Below are positions 34,076 to 42,062 of a stretch of DNA of 64,000 bases, in pieces (the stretch's first letter is position 1; every line of letters begins with the position of its first letter). Made by a program: the position numbers and the translations under genes. The notes under the pieces were generated by a model. It was not told the DNA's origin and searched no databases. It saw only the letters and a list, made by a program, of their open reading frames with translations. Source of the stretch: Streptomyces barkulensis (GTDB lineage Bacteria > Actinomycetota > Actinomycetes > Streptomycetales > Streptomycetaceae); the NCBI RefSeq assembly GCF_002843305.1, contig NZ_PGSG01000090.1, positions 118,298 to 182,297 on the forward strand, written 5' to 3'.

Positions 34076-34789
34076 TCAGAGCCCCAGCAGCCACCGTCCG
34101 CCGCCGGTCAGCGAGCACAGGGCGACGGCGTGGAAGAGCAGCAGCCACAGCGGCGCGGGCGCGTTCGTCAGCCGCGCGAGCTGGTCGGCGTCGGAGTCCG
34201 GCGCCTCGCCCCGGCGCCGTTTGCCCTGGAGCTCGAAGACGGGCCGCACGCCGCCCAGCAGCAGGAACCACACCACCCCGTACGCGAACGCCGCCTGCAC
34301 CTCGGTTCCGGTGAACCACGAGACCAGGAAGAACACCCCGCCGGTGAGGACGACGGTGAGCACCCCGTAGGCGTTGCGCACCATCACCAGCATCGCCAGC
34401 AGCAGCGCCGTGGCCCCCCACAGCAGCGCGGTGACGTGCCCGGCGGCCAGCAGCCACGCCCCCGCCAGGCCGAGCAGCGACGGCGCGGTGTACCCGGCGG
34501 CGGCCGTCAGCACCATTCCGATCCCGTTCGGCCGCCCCCGGGAGACGGTCAGCCCGGAGGTGTCCGAGTGCAGACGTATGCCCTCCAGCCGCCGCCCGGT
34601 CAGCAGCGCCACGATCCCGTGCCCGCCCTCATGGGCGATGGTCACCGCGTTCCGCGCCACCCGCCACGGTCCTCGCGCGGCGACGACGGCCAGGGCCACC
34701 AGCCCGGTGGCCGCCACGACCGCGAACGACGGGTCGGGCTGCGTCCCGACGACGCGGTCCCAGACCTCGGTGATGCTGTCCGTGTCCAT
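34076..34789 (-). CDS. M50-family membrane metallopeptidase
   Basis: 237 aa. Zinc motif HEGGH (residues about 52-56, IAHEGGHGIVALLTGR) within an integral membrane protein of about six helices. The family segment HSDTSGLTVSRG is present; the remaining M50 ligand is not obvious. It resembles the stand-alone M50/peptidase-like membrane proteins of actinobacteria rather than full RseP (no PDZ domain). It is divergent from the SRAP gene across about 208 bases that hold tandem CCCCGTTCCG units near 34845-34875. Confidence 0.8.
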   Translation of the reverse strand: MDTDSITEVWDRVVGTQPDPSFAVVAATGLVALAVVAARGPWRVARNAVTIAHEGGHGIVALLTGRRLEGIRLHSDTSGLTVSRGRPNGIGMVLTAAAGYTAPSLLGLAGAWLLAAGHVTALLWGATALLLAMLVMVRNAYGVLTVVLTGGVFFLVSWFTGTEVQAAFAYGVVWFLLLGGVRPVFELQGKRRRGEAPDSDADQLARLTNAPAPLWLLLFHAVALCSLTGGGRWLLGL

Positions 34790-34997
34790 GCCCGGCCGGC
34801 CCCTTCCCCTGCGGTCCGCCGCGTCCGCCTCGGCCTGTCGCGGCCCGTTCCGCCCCGTTCCGCCCCGTTCCGCCGCCCCGCGCGCCGTGCTCCTCCGGCC
34901 GCGAAGCGGTGCTCCGCAGTGTGTCACGGCCTCTGTGCGGAGCCCGTACGGCCGTTCACGGTGCCGCCGGCCGCACGGGCGTGGCAGGGTGGCGTAC

Positions 34998-35813
34998 ATG
35001 TGCGGACGGTATGCGGCGAGCCGATCGGCCGGTGAACTGGCCGGGCTCTTCGGAGTGGAGAAGCGGGACCCGGCCGAGGAGCTGGCGCCCGACTGGAACG
35101 TGGCCCCGACCAAGCAGGTGTACGCGGTGCTGGACCGGCCGCTGAAGGACAGCGGTGATCCGAGCCCCGTACGCCAGCTCAGGACGCTGCGCTGGGGGCT
35201 GGTGCCCTCCTGGGCGAAGTCCCCGGACGTGGGCGTGAAGATGATCAACGCACGGGCCGAGACGGTGCACGAGAAGCCCTCCTACCGCCGCCCCTTCGCC
35301 GCCCGGCGCTGTCTGCTGCCCGCCGACGGGTACTACGAGTGGGTCACCGGGACGGCCGAGCGGCAGGAGGAGGAGAAGGGCAGGCGCAAGCGGCCGCGCA
35401 AGCAGCCGTACTTCGTGACCCCCGCCGACGGCTCGGTGATGGCGATGGCCGGGCTCTACGAGTTCTGGCGGGACAGGACGCTGCCCGAGGACCACCCCAG
35501 GGCCTGGTGGTCCACCTGCACGGTGATCACCACCGAGGCGCAGAGCGAGCCGTTCGCGGGCGCCGGCGAGGAGGGGCCGCGCTCCCTGGCCGACATCCAC
35601 CCCAGGATGCCGCTGGTGCTCACCCCCGACCGCTGGGACGCCTGGCTGGACCCGGCCCGCACCGACGCCGAGGACGTGCGCGGACTGCTGGTCCCGCCGC
35701 CGCCCGGGGCCATGCGGGCCTATCCGGTGCGCGGCGAGGTCAGCAACGTGCGCAACAACGGGCCCGAGCTGCTGGAGGAGCTTGACGCGCCCGAGGCCGG
35801 GACGCTGTTCTGA
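34998..35813 (+). CDS. SRAP domain protein (YedK/HMCES-like, abasic-site shield)
   Basis: 271 aa. SRAP proteins crosslink to abasic sites in single-stranded DNA. The catalytic Cys2 follows the initiator Met (MCGRYA); WNVAPTKQ, NARAET, YYEW and IHPRMPLVL supply the conserved Asn, Glu and His. A basic insertion (KGRRKRPRKQP) follows the YYEW segment. ATG 34998 lies seven bases after CAGGGT without a ribosome site, so it is likely leaderless, which leaves Cys2 at the extreme N-terminus as required. Close to the next gene (stop to GTG 4 bases). Confidence 0.92.
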   Translation: MCGRYAASRSAGELAGLFGVEKRDPAEELAPDWNVAPTKQVYAVLDRPLKDSGDPSPVRQLRTLRWGLVPSWAKSPDVGVKMINARAETVHEKPSYRRPFAARRCLLPADGYYEWVTGTAERQEEEKGRRKRPRKQPYFVTPADGSVMAMAGLYEFWRDRTLPEDHPRAWWSTCTVITTEAQSEPFAGAGEEGPRSLADIHPRMPLVLTPDRWDAWLDPARTDAEDVRGLLVPPPPGAMRAYPVRGEVSNVRNNGPELLEELDAPEAGTLF

Positions 35814-35817
35814 GCCG

Positions 35818-36516
35818 GTGAGCACCGACAGCACCGACAGCACCGACAGCACCGACAGCACCGACAGCACCGGAACCGGCGCGGGCACCACCGGAACCAC
35901 CGAGGAGGTCGCCACGCCGGCCGGCCCGGCCCGGATCACCTGGCGGCGTGCCGCCCGGCCGCGCCTGGTCCTCGCGCTCGGACACGGCGCCGGGGGCGGG
36001 GTCGAGGCGCGGGACCTGCGGGCCCTGGCGGACGCGCTGCCCGCGCACGGCGTCTCGGTCGCCCTGGTCGAGCAGCCCTGGCGGGTGGCGGGAAGGAAGC
36101 TGGCGCCCGCACCCGGGAAGCTGGACGAGGGATGGCGGGCGGTGTGGCCCGTTCTGGAGGGGGAAGGGCTGCCGGTCGTCTCCGGGGGGCGCAGCGCCGG
36201 GGCGCGCGTGGCCTGCCGGACCGCGGCCGGACTCGGTGCGCGCGCCGTGCTCGCGCTCGCCTTCCCCCTGCACCCCCCGGGGAAGCCGGAGCGTTCCCGG
36301 GCCGGCGAGCTGCTGGAGGCGGGGGTGCGGACCCTGGTCGTCCAGGGCGGTCGCGATCCCTTCGGGCGGCCCGGGGAGTTCCCCGGGGGCACGGAGGTCG
36401 TCGAGGTGCCCGGGGGCGACCACGGCTTCGCCGTGCCGAAGCGGGCGGCACTCGGCCAGGAGGAGGCGCTCGGCGTGATCACCGGCGCGGTGCGCGAATG
36501 GCTGGCGCGGGAATGA
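35818..36516 (+). CDS. Alpha/beta hydrolase, KANL3/Tex30-like
   Basis: 232 aa. After a repetitive Ser-Thr-Asp head (five STD units, then GTGAGTTGTT), the fold shows LALGHGAGGG (oxyanion region), nucleophile GGRSAGARVA, and late residues GGRDPFG and GGDHGFAVP for the Asp and His. GTG 35818 is four bases after the SRAP stop, so it is coupled. Its final codons overlap the SigR promoter box. Substrate unknown. Confidence 0.82.
   Translation: MSTDSTDSTDSTDSTDSTGTGAGTTGTTEEVATPAGPARITWRRAARPRLVLALGHGAGGGVEARDLRALADALPAHGVSVALVEQPWRVAGRKLAPAPGKLDEGWRAVWPVLEGEGLPVVSGGRSAGARVACRTAAGLGARAVLALAFPLHPPGKPERSRAGELLEAGVRTLVVQGGRDPFGRPGEFPGGTEVVEVPGGDHGFAVPKRAALGQEEALGVITGAVREWLARE
35821..35865 (+). repeat. 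Five tandem 9-bp repeats AGCACCGAC
   Basis: Five perfect copies in phase with the reading frame (Ser-Thr-Asp each), followed by a degenerate sixth AGCACCGGA. They lie immediately after the GTG start. A unit of three codons means copy changes would keep the frame, only altering head length. Confidence 0.95.
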
Positions 36517-36535
36517 TCCTCCGCGCGGCCGTGTT
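36510..36535 (+). promoter_or_regulatory. SigR-dependent autoregulated promoter (sigRp2 type)
   Basis: GGAAT (36510-36514), 18-base spacer, GTT (36533-36535). This matches the SigR consensus GGAAT-N18/19-GTT. It overlaps the stop codon of the hydrolase gene. Start near 36541 would produce a transcript able to use ATG 36596 and thus a longer SigR isoform. Confidence 0.85.
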
Positions 36536-36784
36536 GTCCTGCTGCAGGACACGTACGGACCGCACGCACGCGCGAGGAGAGGGAGTCCACCCGACATGGG
36601 TTCGATCGCATGCCCGTCCCGCCCTGTGGGTACCCGTGCCACAGCCGCCCAGGTGGACTGGGCGACACTGAGGCTCGCCGGACCCGTCGGGGACGTTCCC
36701 TTCCCGGCAGCGGAGGGGACGGACCGTCGTCTATTCTCCGGTTCGAATGGGTCCGGCAACGGACTCGAAGCCGCATCGGAGGAG

Positions 36785-37456
36785 GTGGGTCCGGTCGCCG
36801 CGACCGACGACGCTGCGCCCAGGGAGCCCGTGGAGACGGACGCCGAACGGAACGCGCGCTTCGAACGGGACGCCCTCGCCTTCCTGGACCAGATGTACTC
36901 CGCCGCGCTGCGCATGACGCGCAACCCCGCGGACGCGGAGGACCTGGTGCAGGAGACGTACGCGAAGGCGTACGCGTCCTTCCACCAGTTCCGCGAGGGC
37001 ACCAACCTCAAGGCGTGGCTGTACCGCATCCTCACCAACACCTTCATCAACTCGTACCGCAAGAAGCAGCGCGAACCGCAGCGCAGCGCGGCCGAGGAGA
37101 TCGAGGACTGGCAGCTCGCGCGCGCCGAGTCGCACATGTCGACCGGGCTGCGCTCGGCCGAGTCGCAGGCGCTGGACCGGCTGCCCGACTCGGACGTGAA
37201 GGAGGCGCTCCAGGCCATCCCCGAGGAGTTCCGGATCGCGGTCTACCTCGCGGACGTCGAGGGGTTTGCGTACAAGGAGATCGCGGACATCATGGGGACA
37301 CCCATCGGCACGGTGATGTCCCGCCTGCACCGCGGTCGCCGGCAGTTGCGGGGCATGCTGGAGGACTACGCCCGCGAGCGCGGGCTGGTTCCGGCGGGTG
37401 CGAACGGCGCCGCCGCACCCGAGGAGTCGCACGACCGGAAAGGCTCGGGCTCATGA
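36785..37456 (+). CDS. sigR: RNA polymerase ECF sigma factor SigR (thiol-oxidative stress)
   Basis: 223 aa from GTG 36785. Region 2 (FLDQMYSAALRMTRNPADAE then DLVQETYAKAY) and region 4 (IPEEFRIAVYLADVEGFAYK then EIADIMGTPIGTVMSRLHRG) are near-identical to S. coelicolor SigR as I remember it. The frame extends upstream to ATG 36596 (GAGAGGGAG before it; alternative GTG 36626), giving the SigR' isoform with 53-63 extra residues. That matches the known longer, unstable form made from the induced promoter. A weak -10-like TATTCT (36732-36737) may drive the short form. Overlaps rsrA by four bases. Confidence 0.95.
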   Translation: MGPVAATDDAAPREPVETDAERNARFERDALAFLDQMYSAALRMTRNPADAEDLVQETYAKAYASFHQFREGTNLKAWLYRILTNTFINSYRKKQREPQRSAAEEIEDWQLARAESHMSTGLRSAESQALDRLPDSDVKEALQAIPEEFRIAVYLADVEGFAYKEIADIMGTPIGTVMSRLHRGRRQLRGMLEDYARERGLVPAGANGAAAPEESHDRKGSGS

Positions 37457-37815
37457 GTTGCGGAGAGCCGCACGAGACGGACTGTGCCGAGGTCCTGGAC
37501 CACCTGTACGAGTACCTGGACTGCGAGATGCCCGACGGCGACCTGACGAAGTTCAGGGAGCACTTCGAGGAGTGCTCGCCGTGTCTGGAGAAGTACGGCC
37601 TGGAACAGGCCGTGAAGAAGCTGGTCAAGCGGTGCTGCGGGCACGACGAGGTGCCCGGTGGCCTGCGCTCCAAGGTGATGGGCCGCATCGAGATGATCCG
37701 TGCCGGGCAGGCCGTGCCGGAGCAGCCCGTGACGGAGCCCGGGGCGGGGCGGCCGGACCAGCCCCGCACCGCTCCCCTCGGGAGTCCGGGCGAGGCCGGC
37801 GGGGAACGGCTCTGA
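37453..37815 (+). CDS. rsrA: Zinc-binding redox anti-sigma factor RsrA
   Basis: 120 aa. Contains the ZAS motif H37-x3-C41-x2-C44 plus C3, C11, C61 and C62, exactly the S. coelicolor RsrA layout. Oxidation forms disulfides, zinc is lost and SigR is freed. An extra Cys24 is present. The C-terminal 35 residues are Pro/Gly/Glu-rich, longer than the about 105-residue reference. ATG 37453 overlaps the sigR TGA (ATGA), ensuring stoichiometric synthesis. Confidence 0.95.
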   Translation: MSCGEPHETDCAEVLDHLYEYLDCEMPDGDLTKFREHFEECSPCLEKYGLEQAVKKLVKRCCGHDEVPGGLRSKVMGRIEMIRAGQAVPEQPVTEPGAGRPDQPRTAPLGSPGEAGGERL

Positions 37816-38253
37816 CGGCCGCCCGGGCCGAACCCGTGTCCGCGCCGCCCCGCACCGTGCTCCGTGCCGTACGGGCGGCGTCCCGGCCGCGGTTCCGGGC
37901 GCAGTCCCGGCCGTAGTCCCGGCGCGGACGCCTCCGCGCGCCCTGTGCGCCGCGTCGGCCCGCGCCTTCGCAACATCACCCGAACGTGTTAACCCGCTCG
38001 GCTTCGACCCGGCTGTGACACGGGCGGTCGAGGGTCCCTCCGCGACGCCGTGCCGGGCGTTCCTCCGCGCCCCGGACCGCTCGGTACCCCCACGACCGAC
38101 GGGTAATGAGCGCGCACCGGGGTGGGCATGGTTGGATGCGAACCGGGAACCGCGGCTGGGAGAAGATCGCGGCACGGACACCGCGGCGGGGACCGCGGGA
38201 AGACGGCCGCGAGGACGGTCGGGAGCAGCAGGCGGGAGTCAGGCGGGAACATC
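37816..38253 (+). other. 438-base intergenic region after rsrA
   Basis: No convincing gene. The first 120 bases are GC-rich with repeated GTCCCGGCCG units and distant complementary arms GTCCGCGCCG/CGGCGCGGAC that could end the rsrA transcript. A less GC-rich stretch with GTTAAC near 37989 may contain the promoter of the following TPR gene. CGGCGGGGACCGCGGG-type repeats continue up to the GTG start. Confidence 0.5.
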
Positions 38254-39252
38254 GTGAGGATCTTCGGCAAGGCAAGGCACCGGCCCTCCGCCGACTGGCG
38301 GGTGGTCACCGACCGCGCGTTCACGCTCATCGGTGACGGACGCTACGAGGACGCCGGCACGCTGCTGACCCGTGCCGCCGATCTGGAGCCGTGGCTGTCG
38401 GAGTCCTGGTTCAACCTCGCGCTGTTGCACAAGTTCCGGCACGACTGGGAGCAGGCGCGCGCGGCCGGACTGCGCGCCGTCGCGCTCCTGGACCGGTCGG
38501 CCGGGGCGCCCGACTGGTGGAACGTGGGCATCGCGGCCACCGCGCTGCAGGACTGGGCCCTGGCCCGGCGTGCCTGGCAGGCGTACGGCCTGCGGGTGCC
38601 GGAGACGGCGGCCGGCGGTGACGACGCCCGTACCGGCCCGCCGGCCGGCATGGACCTGGGCAGTGCCGCGGTGCGCCTGTCGCCGGAGGGCGAGGCCGAA
38701 GTGGTGTGGGGGCGGCGGCTGGACCCGGCCCGCATCGAGGTGCAGAACATCCCGCTGCCGTCCTCCGGGCGCCGCTGGGGCGAGGTGGTGCTGCACGACG
38801 GGGTGCCGCACGGCGAGCGGACCACGGCCGCGGGCCACGCCTATCCGGTCTTCGACGAGATAGAACTCTGGGCGCCCTCGCCGGTGCCCACCTGGGTGGT
38901 GCTGCTGGAGGCGGCGACCGAGACGGACCGGGACGCGCTGGAGCGGCTGGCGGCGGACGCGGGCTTCGCCGCCGAGGACTGGTCCTCGTCGGTGCGGCTG
39001 CTGTGCCGCTCCTGCTCGGAGAGCCGGATGCCCAGCGACGAGGGCGAGGGCGCCCCCCGGCACGATCCGCACGACCACAGCGTGCCCGGGCATCCGGGGC
39101 CGCTGGGGCACATGACGTCGGGAGAGCTGTGGGTGCCCGAGCGCGAGTGCGGGCTGGCGGCCCCGGCCTCCCTGGTGCGCGGGCTGCTGGACGGCTGGGT
39201 CGCCGACAGCCCGGACACCCGCGAGTGGCGGGACCTGGAAGAGGTCTGCTGA
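38254..39252 (+). CDS. TPR-like conserved protein with Cys/His cluster
   Basis: 332 aa from GTG 38254. Residues 10-110 are helical TPR-like repeats (AFTLIGDGRYEDAGTLLTRA, SWFNLALLHKFRHDWEQAR, WWNVGIAATALQDW). The C-terminal two thirds are a beta-rich domain with WGRRLDPARIEVQNIPLP. A possible metal cluster CRSCSES...HDPHDHSVPGHPG lies late. Conserved in Streptomyces between rsrA and def, in my memory; function unknown. The upstream in-frame ATG at 38122 lacks a ribosome site. Confidence 0.75.
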   Translation: MRIFGKARHRPSADWRVVTDRAFTLIGDGRYEDAGTLLTRAADLEPWLSESWFNLALLHKFRHDWEQARAAGLRAVALLDRSAGAPDWWNVGIAATALQDWALARRAWQAYGLRVPETAAGGDDARTGPPAGMDLGSAAVRLSPEGEAEVVWGRRLDPARIEVQNIPLPSSGRRWGEVVLHDGVPHGERTTAAGHAYPVFDEIELWAPSPVPTWVVLLEAATETDRDALERLAADAGFAAEDWSSSVRLLCRSCSESRMPSDEGEGAPRHDPHDHSVPGHPGPLGHMTSGELWVPERECGLAAPASLVRGLLDGWVADSPDTREWRDLEEVC

Positions 39253-39337
39253 TACCGGCCGGCCGCGTACGGAGCCGGGAGTCTGCCCGTACTCTGTACG
39301 GGTTGTGGTGGAGCACCGAGGAAGGCGTACGGCGAAG

Positions 39338-39970
39338 ATGGCGGAGCACGAGACCGGGCAGCGGGTGGACGACGAGGGGTTCGTCGTCGACACGGAGGAC
39401 TGCGAGGAGCGCGAGCGGACCCACCGCGAGCGCGGCACCGCCCGTCCGATCACCGTCGTCGGCAACCCGGTGCTGCACCGGGAGTGCCGGGACGTCACCG
39501 AGTTCGACGGCGAACTGGCCAAGCTGGTCGACGACATGTTCGCCAGCCAGCGCGCGGCGGAGGGCGTCGGCCTGGCCGCCAACCAGATCGGTGTCGACCT
39601 GAAGGTCTTCGTCTACGACTGCCCGGACGACGAGGGCGTGCGGCACGTCGGCGTCGTCTGCAACCCCGTGCTGGAGGAACTGCCCGCCGAGCGGCGGGTG
39701 CTGGACGACTCGGGCGAGGGCTGTCTGTCGGTGCCGGGCGCGTACGCCTCACTCGCGCGCCCCGACTACGCCGTCGTGCGCGGGCAGGACGCCGAGGGCA
39801 GGCCGATCACGGTGCGCGGCACCGGGTACTTCGCGCGCTGCCTGCAGCACGAGACGGACCACCTCTACGGCCGCCTCTACATCGACCGCCTCTCCAAGCG
39901 CGAACGCAAGGACGTGCTGCGGCAGATGGCCGAGAACACCCCGCGCTACGAGACGGTGCCCAACGACTGA
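39338..39970 (+). CDS. def: Peptide deformylase
   Basis: 210 aa. Removes N-formyl from nascent proteins. All three metal-site motifs: GVGLAANQIG, EGCLSVPG and HETDH. A 35-residue charged N-terminal extension precedes RPITVVGNPVLH. ATG 39338 has GAGGAAGG at 39318; the GTG at 39305 is less likely. Terminated by the hairpin at 40021-40044. Confidence 0.94.
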   Translation: MAEHETGQRVDDEGFVVDTEDCEERERTHRERGTARPITVVGNPVLHRECRDVTEFDGELAKLVDDMFASQRAAEGVGLAANQIGVDLKVFVYDCPDDEGVRHVGVVCNPVLEELPAERRVLDDSGEGCLSVPGAYASLARPDYAVVRGQDAEGRPITVRGTGYFARCLQHETDHLYGRLYIDRLSKRERKDVLRQMAENTPRYETVPND

Positions 39971-40020
39971 GCGGTGCGGTTCCCGGGCCCGCGGGCCGGT
40001 GGTGAACGTCGTGTGACGGT

Positions 40021-40044
40021 GGGCGGGCCTCCAGTGGCCCGCCC
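40021..40044 (+). terminator. Terminator after def
   Basis: Perfect 9-bp stem GGGCGGGCC (40021-40029) and GGCCCGCCC (40036-40044), loop TCCAGT, followed by ATTGGCATTT. It lies 50 bases after the def stop. Confidence 0.7.
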
Positions 40045-40059
40045 ATTGGCATTTCCGGA

Positions 40060-40095
40060 AGGATGTTGACGCGGGTAGACATCCTCCGCCACTCT
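40060..40095 (+). promoter_or_regulatory. Possible promoter and operator of M15 peptidase gene
   Basis: Inverted repeat AGGATGT (40060-40066) and ACATCCT (40079-40085) separated by 12 bases overlaps a consensus-like -35 TTGACG (40066-40071). A weak -10 CACTCT (40090-40095) gives an 18-base spacer. The arrangement suggests a repressor or activator site. No regulator gene is adjacent. Confidence 0.45.
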
Positions 40096-40127
40096 CAAAG
40101 TCCCCACTGTTCCAACACGGAGGCACC

Positions 40128-40865
40128 ATGCTCAGAGGCACCGTCCGTCTCATCCTCAGTGTTGTCATGCTCGCGGCAGCAGCACTGGTCGGCACGGTCA
40201 CCACCGCGGGCACCGCCCAGGCCGACACCTGCTACACCTGGAACCGCACCCTCTCCCAGGGCGCGTCCGGCTCGGACGTCGCCCAACTCCAGATCCGCAT
40301 GTCCGGCTATCCCGGTTACGGCAACGTACTCGCCATCGACGGCTCCTACGGCCCGGCCACCGCCGCCGCCGTCAAGCGGTTCCAGGCCGCGTACGGCCTG
40401 TCGGCCGACGGCGTCGCCGGCCCGCAGACCTTCAGCAAGATCTACGCCCTCCAGGACGCCGACTGCACCCCGGCCCACTTCTCCTACTCCGAGCTGAACA
40501 GGTGCAACTCCACCTGGAGCGGCGGCGCGGTGAGCGCGGCGACCGCCAAGCGCAACGCCCTGATCTCCATGTGGAAGCTGGAGGCGATGCGCCACGCCCT
40601 GGGCGACGCGCCGATCCGGGTGACCAGCGGCTTCCGCTCCTACTCCTGCAACAGCGCGGTGGGCGGCTCCTCCAACAGCCGCCACCTCTACGGTGACGGC
40701 GTCGACCTCGGCGCCGGCTCGCACACCCTGTGCAGGATGGCGAAGCAGGCCCGCTACCACGGCTTCCGGGGCATCCTCGGCCCGGGCTACCCCGGCCACA
40801 ACGACCACACCCACGTCGACCACCGCTCCAGCCGCTTCTGGTCGGCGTCCAGCTGCGGCATCTGA
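40128..40865 (+). CDS. Secreted D-Ala-D-Ala carboxypeptidase (M15A) with peptidoglycan-binding domain
   Basis: 245 aa. Signal peptide with predicted cleavage after A32 (TAQA). Residues about 38-100 form a PG_binding_1 domain (QGASGSDVAQLQIRMSGYPG, DGSYGPATAAAVKRFQ). The M15 zinc domain has SRHLYGDGVDLG and HNDHTHVDH. Several cysteines (CYTW, DCTP, RCNS, SCNS, LCRM, SSCG) imply disulfides. It resembles the zinc peptidase of S. albus G. GGAGG lies seven bases before ATG 40128. Cuts peptidoglycan stem peptides outside the cell. Confidence 0.93.
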   Translation: MLRGTVRLILSVVMLAAAALVGTVTTAGTAQADTCYTWNRTLSQGASGSDVAQLQIRMSGYPGYGNVLAIDGSYGPATAAAVKRFQAAYGLSADGVAGPQTFSKIYALQDADCTPAHFSYSELNRCNSTWSGGAVSAATAKRNALISMWKLEAMRHALGDAPIRVTSGFRSYSCNSAVGGSSNSRHLYGDGVDLGAGSHTLCRMAKQARYHGFRGILGPGYPGHNDHTHVDHRSSRFWSASSCGI

Positions 40866-40882
40866 CCGCGCCCGCCCCCTTT

Positions 40883-40926
40883 CGGAGCGCATCCGGAGCG
40901 CATCCGGAACGCACCCGGAGCGCACC
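40883..40926 (+). repeat. Four tandem 11-bp repeats
   Basis: Units CGGAGCGCATC, CGGAGCGCATC, CGGAACGCACC, CGGAGCGCACC, 18 bases after the M15 stop and before a shared terminator. No gene or known operator matches them. Confidence 0.85.
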
Positions 40927-40942
40927 TTCCCCCAACGGCGCC

Positions 40943-40980
40943 TGCCCCCGGAAAGCCCCGCACGGGACTTTCCGGGGGCA
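40943..40980. terminator. Bidirectional terminator between M15 gene and nrdB
   Basis: Perfect 13-bp stem TGCCCCCGGAAAG (40943-40955) and its complement (40968-40980), with an inner CCCG/CGGG pair. It lies between convergent genes. Confidence 0.85.
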
Positions 40981-41003
40981 CGCGTCCGACCGGAGGCGGG
41001 AGA

Positions 41004-42062
41004 TCAGAAGTCGTCGTCGAAGGAGACCGAGCCCTCGACCGCGACCTGATAGGCCGAGGCGCGGCGCTCGAAGAAGTTGGTCAGCTCCTGGACGTTCTGC
41101 AACTCCATGAAGGAGAACGGGTTGCGGGCGCCGTAGCGGGCGGGGAAGCCCAGCCGGACCAGCCGCTGGTCCGCCACGCACCGCAGGTACTCGCGCATCG
41201 ACTCGGTGTTCATCCCCGGCAGGCCCTCGCCGCACAGGTCCCGGGCGAACCGCAGCTCGGCCTCGACGGCCTCCTCCAGCATCTCCTCGATCTGCCGCCG
41301 CAACTCGTCGTCGAACAGCTCCGGTTCCTCCTGCCGGACGGTGTCCACCACGTCGAAGGCGAACGACATGTGCATCGACTCGTCGCGGAAGACCCAGTTG
41401 GTACCGGTGGCCAGCCCGTGCAGCAGACCGCGGGAGCGGAACCAGTAGACGTAGGCGAAGGCGCCGTAGAAGAACAGGCCCTCGATGCACGCCGCGAAGC
41501 AGATCAGGTTCAGCAGGAAGCGGCGGCGGTCGGCCCGGCTCTCCAGCCGGTCGGTCCTCTCGATCTCGTCGATCCACTTGAAGCAGAACCGCGCCTTCTC
41601 CCGGATGGAGTCGATGTTCTCCACCGCGTCGAAGGCGGCGGCGCGCTCGTCCGGGTCGGGCAGATAGGTGTCCAGCAGGGTCAGGTAGAACTGGACGTGC
41701 ACGGCCTCCTCGAACAGCTGCCGCGACAGATACAGCCGCGCCTCGGGCGAGTTGATGTGCTTGTACAGCGTCAGCACCAGGTTGTTGGCCACGATCGAGT
41801 CGCCGGTGGCGAAGAAGGCGACCAGCCGCCCGATCAGGTGCTGCTCTCCCGGGGAGAGCTTCGCCAGATCGGCCACGTCGGAGTGGAGGTCCACCTCCTC
41901 CACCGTCCAGGTGTTCCTGATCGCGTCCCGGTACCGCTCGTAGAAGGCCGGGTAGCGCATCGGCCGCAGGGTGAGCTCGAAGCCCGGGTCCAGCAGGTTC
42001 CGGGGGCGGTCGGCGAAGGGTCCGGCGGCGGGGGTCTCGGGGGTGGTGGCGGTCACTGGCAT
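41004..42062 (-). CDS. nrdB: Class Ia ribonucleotide reductase, beta subunit
   Basis: 352 aa di-iron tyrosyl-radical subunit. Ligand motifs: LFEEAVHVQFY (Glu, His and, four residues after His, the radical Tyr), CIEGLFFYGAF and FRDESMH. The conserved C-terminal tail that docks in NrdA ends SFDDDF. ATG 42062 overlaps the nrdA stop by ten bases, so the two are coupled. No nrdS-like regulator follows; the next feature is a shared terminator. Confidence 0.94.
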   Translation of the reverse strand: MPVTATTPETPAAGPFADRPRNLLDPGFELTLRPMRYPAFYERYRDAIRNTWTVEEVDLHSDVADLAKLSPGEQHLIGRLVAFFATGDSIVANNLVLTLYKHINSPEARLYLSRQLFEEAVHVQFYLTLLDTYLPDPDERAAAFDAVENIDSIREKARFCFKWIDEIERTDRLESRADRRRFLLNLICFAACIEGLFFYGAFAYVYWFRSRGLLHGLATGTNWVFRDESMHMSFAFDVVDTVRQEEPELFDDELRRQIEEMLEEAVEAELRFARDLCGEGLPGMNTESMREYLRCVADQRLVRLGFPARYGARNPFSFMELQNVQELTNFFERRASAYQVAVEGSVSFDDDF

